The translations under genes and the position numbers were made by a program. 7,072 nucleotides of DNA from an uncultured Bacteroidales bacterium. GTDB lineage: Bacteria; Bacteroidota; Bacteroidia; Bacteroidales; Paludibacteraceae. The stretch covers positions 1-7,072 of the forward strand of contig CALCGR010000094.1 in assembly GCA_937901025.1 (NCBI GenBank), given 5' to 3'. This document shows, piece by piece, positions 4,339 through 7,072 of this stretch (its first letter is position 1; each line of letters opens with the position of its first letter). The notes beneath the pieces are model-generated. The model was not told the DNA's origin. It saw only the letters and a program-made list of their open reading frames with translations, and did not search any database.

Positions 4339-5187
4339 ATGAATATTCTAGTTACAGGAGCCAATGGCCAATTAGGTAACGAAATGCGTATCTTGAGTGC
4401 TCAGCACCCAAACCACACGTATATCTTCTCTGATATCACCTCGGAGGGAACGGTCCTCGATATCACCGACAAGGCGGCCCTACAGGCTTTCGTCTCAACC
4501 CACCACGTTGACCTTATCGTCAATTGTGCGGCGTATACGAACGTAGATAAGGCGGAAGAGGATGAACCTACAGCTCGCCTCATCAACGCTCAAGCGGTAG
4601 AGAACCTGGGTTCGCTCGGGTGTAAGATCATCCATATCTCCACCGACTATGTGTTTGCGGGCGATGGTTGCGTACCCGGTAAGGAGTCGGACCCGGTAGA
4701 CCCGAAGACAGCGTATGGTCGTACAAAGTACGAAGGGGAGCAATGTCTGTTGGCAGTTAACCCTCAAGCGGTCATCCTGCGTACGGCGTGGCTGTATTCG
4801 CCGTTTGGCAATAATTTTGTGAAGACGATGCTGCGTCTGGGTAAGGAACATGATGAACTCAAGGTGGTTTATGACCAAGTTGGTTCGCCTACGTATGCAC
4901 TTGACTTAGCCGCCGCAATCTTTGCGGTCATCGAGGCACCCGAATGGCATGCCGGAATCTATCATTTCACCAACGAGGGCGTTTGCTCGTGGTACGATTT
5001 TACGGTGGAGATCCTCCGCCAAGCCGGCGTGGAGTGTAAAGTGACGCCGATCCTCTCGAGTGAGTATCAATATAAGACTCCGCGGCCGCATTACAGTGTA
5101 CTCGATAAGTCGAAGTTCAAATCGACCTTCGGTTTTGCTATCCCTTATTGGACCGATAGCCTCCGCCACTGCCTGCAATCCTTGTAA
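4339..5187 (+). CDS. rfbD: dTDP-4-dehydrorhamnose reductase
   Basis: RmlD/RfbD reduces dTDP-4-dehydro-L-rhamnose to dTDP-L-rhamnose with NAD(P)H, the last step of the pathway. The 282-residue length fits the family. It is an extended short-chain dehydrogenase: nucleotide-binding GANGQLG (7-13), NCAAYTNVDKAEED (62-75), the active-site Thr in STDYVFAG (101-108), the catalytic pair Y126 and K130 in YGRTK, and substrate-site RPxYSxLDKSK (249-259). The ATG at 4339 follows an A-rich leader (AATAAAAATTAAAGC) with no Shine-Dalgarno. The gene lies 48 bases after tRNA-Arg with no convincing terminator or promoter between, so co-transcription with rmlC through the tRNA is likely. No clear terminator follows before the gap promoter. 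Confidence 0.95.
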   Translation: MNILVTGANGQLGNEMRILSAQHPNHTYIFSDITSEGTVLDITDKAALQAFVSTHHVDLIVNCAAYTNVDKAEEDEPTARLINAQAVENLGSLGCKIIHISTDYVFAGDGCVPGKESDPVDPKTAYGRTKYEGEQCLLAVNPQAVILRTAWLYSPFGNNFVKTMLRLGKEHDELKVVYDQVGSPTYALDLAAAIFAVIEAPEWHAGIYHFTNEGVCSWYDFTVEILRQAGVECKVTPILSSEYQYKTPRPHYSVLDKSKFKSTFGFAIPYWTDSLRHCLQSL

Positions 5188-5242
5188 ATGCTAAGAAAAC
5201 TTTGCAAAATGCAGAAAAATGACAAAAAAATTGCGTTCCCTC

Positions 5243-5273
5243 TTTCGTATATGAAAAATTTTCTGTAATTTTG
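5243..5273 (+). promoter_or_regulatory. Bacteroidetes-type promoter of gap
   Basis: The -7 box TAATTTTG (5266-5273) fits TAnnTTTG; the -33 element is weaker, TTTC at 5243-5246, spaced 19 bases. Transcription would start near 5280, giving a leader of about 54 bases. A short perfect inverted repeat TTTTGC-ATTC-GCAAAA (5269-5284) spans the -7 box and start site and could be an operator or a start-proximal hairpin. The A/T-rich leader ends directly before the gap ATG. Confidence 0.65.
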
Positions 5274-5333
5274 CATTCGCAAAAGCAAAAATAATTAACC
5301 CCAATATTATTAACCCCTTAAAACATTATCATT

Positions 5334-6368
5334 ATGACTAAAGTTGGTATCAATGGTTTTGGCCGTATTGGACGTTTCGTTTTCCGCGCTGCACAAAACC
5401 GTAAAGACATTGAAATCGTAGGAATTAACGACCTTTGCCCTGCAACGTATCTGGCTTATATGCTCAAATACGACACGATGCACGGTCAGTTCGAAGGCAC
5501 TATCGAGGCTGAGGACTACAAGGACGCTGAAGGTAACAACATCGGTGGTAAGCTCATCGTTAACGGTAAGGCTATCCGCGTTACCGCTTGCAAGAACCCC
5601 GCTGACCTCGCTTGGAACGAAGTAGGTGCTGACTACGTGGTTGAGTCCACCGGTCTGTTCCTGACCAAAGAGAAAGCGCAAGCCCATATCCAAGCCGGCG
5701 CTAAGTACGTGGTTATGTCCGCTCCTTCGAAGGACGACACTCCTATGTTCGTATGCGGTGTAAACGAGAAGACCTATGTTAAGGGTACCCAATTCGTATC
5801 CAACGCTTCTTGCACCACGAACTGCTTGGCTCCTATCGCTAAGGTGCTCAACGATAACTTCGGTATCGCTGACGGTTTGATGACCACCGTTCACTCTACC
5901 ACCGCTACCCAAAAGACCGTTGACGGTCCTTCGATGAAAGACTGGCGTGGTGGCCGCGCTGCTAGCGGAAACATCATCCCCAGCTCCACCGGTGCTGCTA
6001 AGGCTGTAGGTAAAGTTATTCCTGAGCTCAATGGTAAACTGACCGGTATGTCCATGCGCGTTCCGACGCTTGACGTCAGCGTTGTTGACCTCACCGTTAA
6101 CCTCAAGAAACCCGCTAAGTATGACGAGATTTGCGCCGCTATGAAGAAAGCTTCTGAGGGCGAACTCAAGGGTATTCTGGGTTACACCGAGGACGCTGTT
6201 GTAAGTAGCGACTTCCTGGGCTGCACCCTGACCTCTATCTTCGATGCTAAGGCAGGTATCGCACTCACTGACACCTTCGTAAAGGTTGTTTCTTGGTACG
6301 ATAACGAGATCGGTTACTCGAACAAAGTGCTCGACCTTATCGCCCACATGGCAAAAGTAAACGGTTAA
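5334..6368 (+). CDS. gap: Type I glyceraldehyde-3-phosphate dehydrogenase
   Basis: GAPDH oxidises and phosphorylates glyceraldehyde-3-phosphate to 1,3-bisphosphoglycerate with NAD+ in glycolysis, as a cytoplasmic tetramer. The 344 residues show the Rossmann motif INGFGRIGR (6-14), an acidic D33 after the second strand consistent with NAD preference, the active-site SNASCTTNCLAP with nucleophile C160, the catalytic H187 in TTVHSTTATQKTVDGP, and the C-terminal WYDNEIGYSNKVLD. All key residues are present and the length is slightly above the usual ~335. Codon use is strongly biased to frequent codons, as expected of a highly expressed gene; that bias also leaves a 345-codon open frame on the opposite strand, which I regard as a shadow. 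Its own promoter lies at 5243-5273. No terminator follows, so the next gene is probably in the same transcript. Confidence 0.98.
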   Translation: MTKVGINGFGRIGRFVFRAAQNRKDIEIVGINDLCPATYLAYMLKYDTMHGQFEGTIEAEDYKDAEGNNIGGKLIVNGKAIRVTACKNPADLAWNEVGADYVVESTGLFLTKEKAQAHIQAGAKYVVMSAPSKDDTPMFVCGVNEKTYVKGTQFVSNASCTTNCLAPIAKVLNDNFGIADGLMTTVHSTTATQKTVDGPSMKDWRGGRAASGNIIPSSTGAAKAVGKVIPELNGKLTGMSMRVPTLDVSVVDLTVNLKKPAKYDEICAAMKKASEGELKGILGYTEDAVVSSDFLGCTLTSIFDAKAGIALTDTFVKVVSWYDNEIGYSNKVLDLIAHMAKVNG

Positions 6369-6376
6369 TTACCATA

Positions 6377-6404
6377 CACTAAACACTAAACACCAAACAC
6401 CAAT
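6377..6404 (+). repeat. Four 7-bp tandem repeats directly before a start codon
   Basis: CACTAAA, CACTAAA, CACCAAA, CACCAAT run head to tail and end exactly at the ATG at 6405. The first two units are identical and the third and fourth differ by one or two bases. They fill nearly all of the gap between gap and the next gene. Copy-number slippage here would change gap-to-start spacing or leader length, but the low copy number and divergence argue for limited instability. Confidence 0.7.
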
Positions 6405-6956
6405 ATGAAAAAACTTCTAACCATCGTTTGCCTTTTGTTGGCAGCGATCTGCGCTCAGCCGGTTCAATCCGCCTCTCTCGTTGTCCGCTCGGGCAACAAG
6501 TACATCATCGACAATAGGACCTACGACAAGAAAGGTTTCTGCCGTTATATCGATGGTCGTGATATGCAAGTCTACCAGCAGTTTAAGAGCGGTATGCGCG
6601 TAGCAAACGCTGGTTGGGGTTTGTTCGCCACAGGTGGTGCCCTAAACATTGCCGGAATAGGTATGATCATTGGAGGTGCAGATAACGCCGTTCGTACGGA
6701 AACAGGAGCAAGTGCTACGGCCAAACAGGGAGATATCGAAGCGATAGTTGCTACCGAAGCCGGTGGCATCGTCGTTGGTGGTATCCTTGCCATCGTAGCC
6801 GGTAGCCTCTTGCAAACCTCTTCCATCATCTGCCTTGGCGTCGGTTATGGTCGCATGCACAAGGCCGCGGATATGTACAACGTCAGCGTGCAGAATCATT
6901 TCCGTGCGGAACTGCGTCCCGCTACCTCCGGTATCGGCCTGGCTTTGGCTTGGTAA
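6405..6956 (+). CDS. Exported glycine-rich two-hydrophobic-segment protein of unknown function (183 aa)
   Basis: I do not recognise a named family. Residues 1-23 form a Sec signal peptide (MKKLL, hydrophobic core, likely cut after VQSA). The mature N-terminus (24-65) is polar, with a NKYIIDNRTY...GFCRYIDGRD segment. Two hydrophobic glycine-rich stretches follow, 68-92 and 116-147, with GxxxG-like spacing (GGALNIAGIGMIIGG; GGIVVGGILAIVAGS), resembling glycine-zipper membrane segments, separated by a polar loop. The C-terminus ends ATSGIGLALAW, the sort of aromatic-ended beta tail common in Bacteroidetes envelope proteins. It is therefore probably in the envelope. It lies 36 bases after gap and shares its transcript, ending in the terminator at 6979-7006. 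A functional tie to glycolysis is not implied. Confidence 0.78.
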   Translation: MKKLLTIVCLLLAAICAQPVQSASLVVRSGNKYIIDNRTYDKKGFCRYIDGRDMQVYQQFKSGMRVANAGWGLFATGGALNIAGIGMIIGGADNAVRTETGASATAKQGDIEAIVATEAGGIVVGGILAIVAGSLLQTSSIICLGVGYGRMHKAADMYNVSVQNHFRAELRPATSGIGLALAW

Positions 6957-6978
6957 TAAATGTTGACAGTGAGAAACA

Positions 6979-7006
6979 AAAAAGGAAGGCGATTGCCTTC
7001 CTTTTT
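6979..7006. terminator. Symmetric, probably bidirectional terminator
   Basis: GGAAGGC (6984-6990), loop GATT, GCCTTCC (6995-7001) forms a perfect 7-bp stem extended by A5/T5 on either side. T tracts occur on both strands (7002-7006 rightward; six T leftward), so it can end both the gap-6405 transcript and the convergent tRNA-Leu transcript. Confidence 0.88.
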
Positions 7007-7020
7007 CGTTTTCAATGTTG

Positions 7021-7072
7021 TGCGCAGGATGAGACTCGAACTCACACGATCTTGCGACCACTACCCCCTCAA
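7021..7072 (-). tRNA. tRNA-Leu (anticodon GAG), 5' part cut off by the window edge
   Basis: On the minus strand the 3' acceptor arm CCTGCGC (7028-7022) ends in discriminator A at 7021. The T stem GTGAG/CTCAT with loop TTCGAGT precedes it, and before that comes a long class II variable arm (GTGGTCGCAAGATCGTG region). The anticodon loop begins TT-GAG with GAG as the complement of 7068-7070. The long variable arm and the TTGAGGNGGTAG run match tRNA-Leu(GAG). CCA is not encoded. The D arm and 5' acceptor lie beyond base 7072. Confidence 0.88.

Noticed and set aside
5310..6347. A 345-codon open frame on the minus strand opposite gap
   Set aside because: It mirrors the strongly biased codons of gap, which avoid the triplets that would read as stops on the other strand. 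The translated product has no recognisable domain or signal, and gap is unambiguous on the plus strand.
6642..7061. Minus-strand frame running across the terminator into tRNA-Leu
   Set aside because: It crosses a strong terminator and a tRNA gene and is antisense to the exported protein gene, with no coding signature.

Overview
The window looks like a chromosomal segment from a member of the order Bacteroidales (gut or oral type). The evidence is promoters of the Bacteroidetes TTTG-N19/20-TAnnTTTG type, almost no Shine-Dalgarno sequences, tRNAs without an encoded CCA end, a FISUMP-type surface protein, a SSCKK-type lipoprotein signal, and a GAPDH and single-domain RNase H of the kind seen in Bacteroides relatives. 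No species can be named from the sequence alone.

Left part (1-1000): the C-terminal part of a secreted or surface FISUMP-domain protein. Its last ~60 codons change abruptly to adenine-poor, G/C-ending codons, as expected of the variable region of a diversity-generating retroelement (DGR) target. A strong hairpin terminator follows. No reverse transcriptase or template repeat is visible here.

Middle accessory part (1000-2110): a promoter drives one small, very basic protein of unknown function (1031-1429). After it come about 680 bases without a credible gene. This stretch holds 11-bp repeats in opposite orientations around a small palindrome (1412-1514), a run of GC-rich hairpins (1515-1863), and a large nested inverted repeat (1864-2017) whose right arm supplies the -33 element of the next promoter. 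The unit resembles a small, possibly mobile, protein plus structured nucleic-acid element and is the least explained part of the window.

Operon (2008-5187): a promoter and an 18-bp palindrome in the leader precede a tiny cysteine-rich lipoprotein, a MauE/DoxX membrane protein fused to a thioredoxin-like domain (GTG start overlapping the lipoprotein gene), a single-domain RNase H, and dTDP-4-dehydrorhamnose 3,5-epimerase (rmlC/rfbC). tRNA-Arg(CCU) follows five bases after the rmlC stop, and then dTDP-4-dehydrorhamnose reductase (rmlD/rfbD). The first two genes look like a periplasmic thiol-redox pair. RmlC and RmlD catalyse the last two steps of dTDP-L-rhamnose synthesis; rmlA and rmlB are not in the window.

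Right part (5240-7072): a promoter and the glycolytic gene gap, then a glycine-rich exported protein of unknown function whose start codon directly abuts four 7-bp tandem repeats. A symmetric, probably bidirectional terminator follows, and the window ends inside a convergent tRNA-Leu(GAG) on the minus strand.
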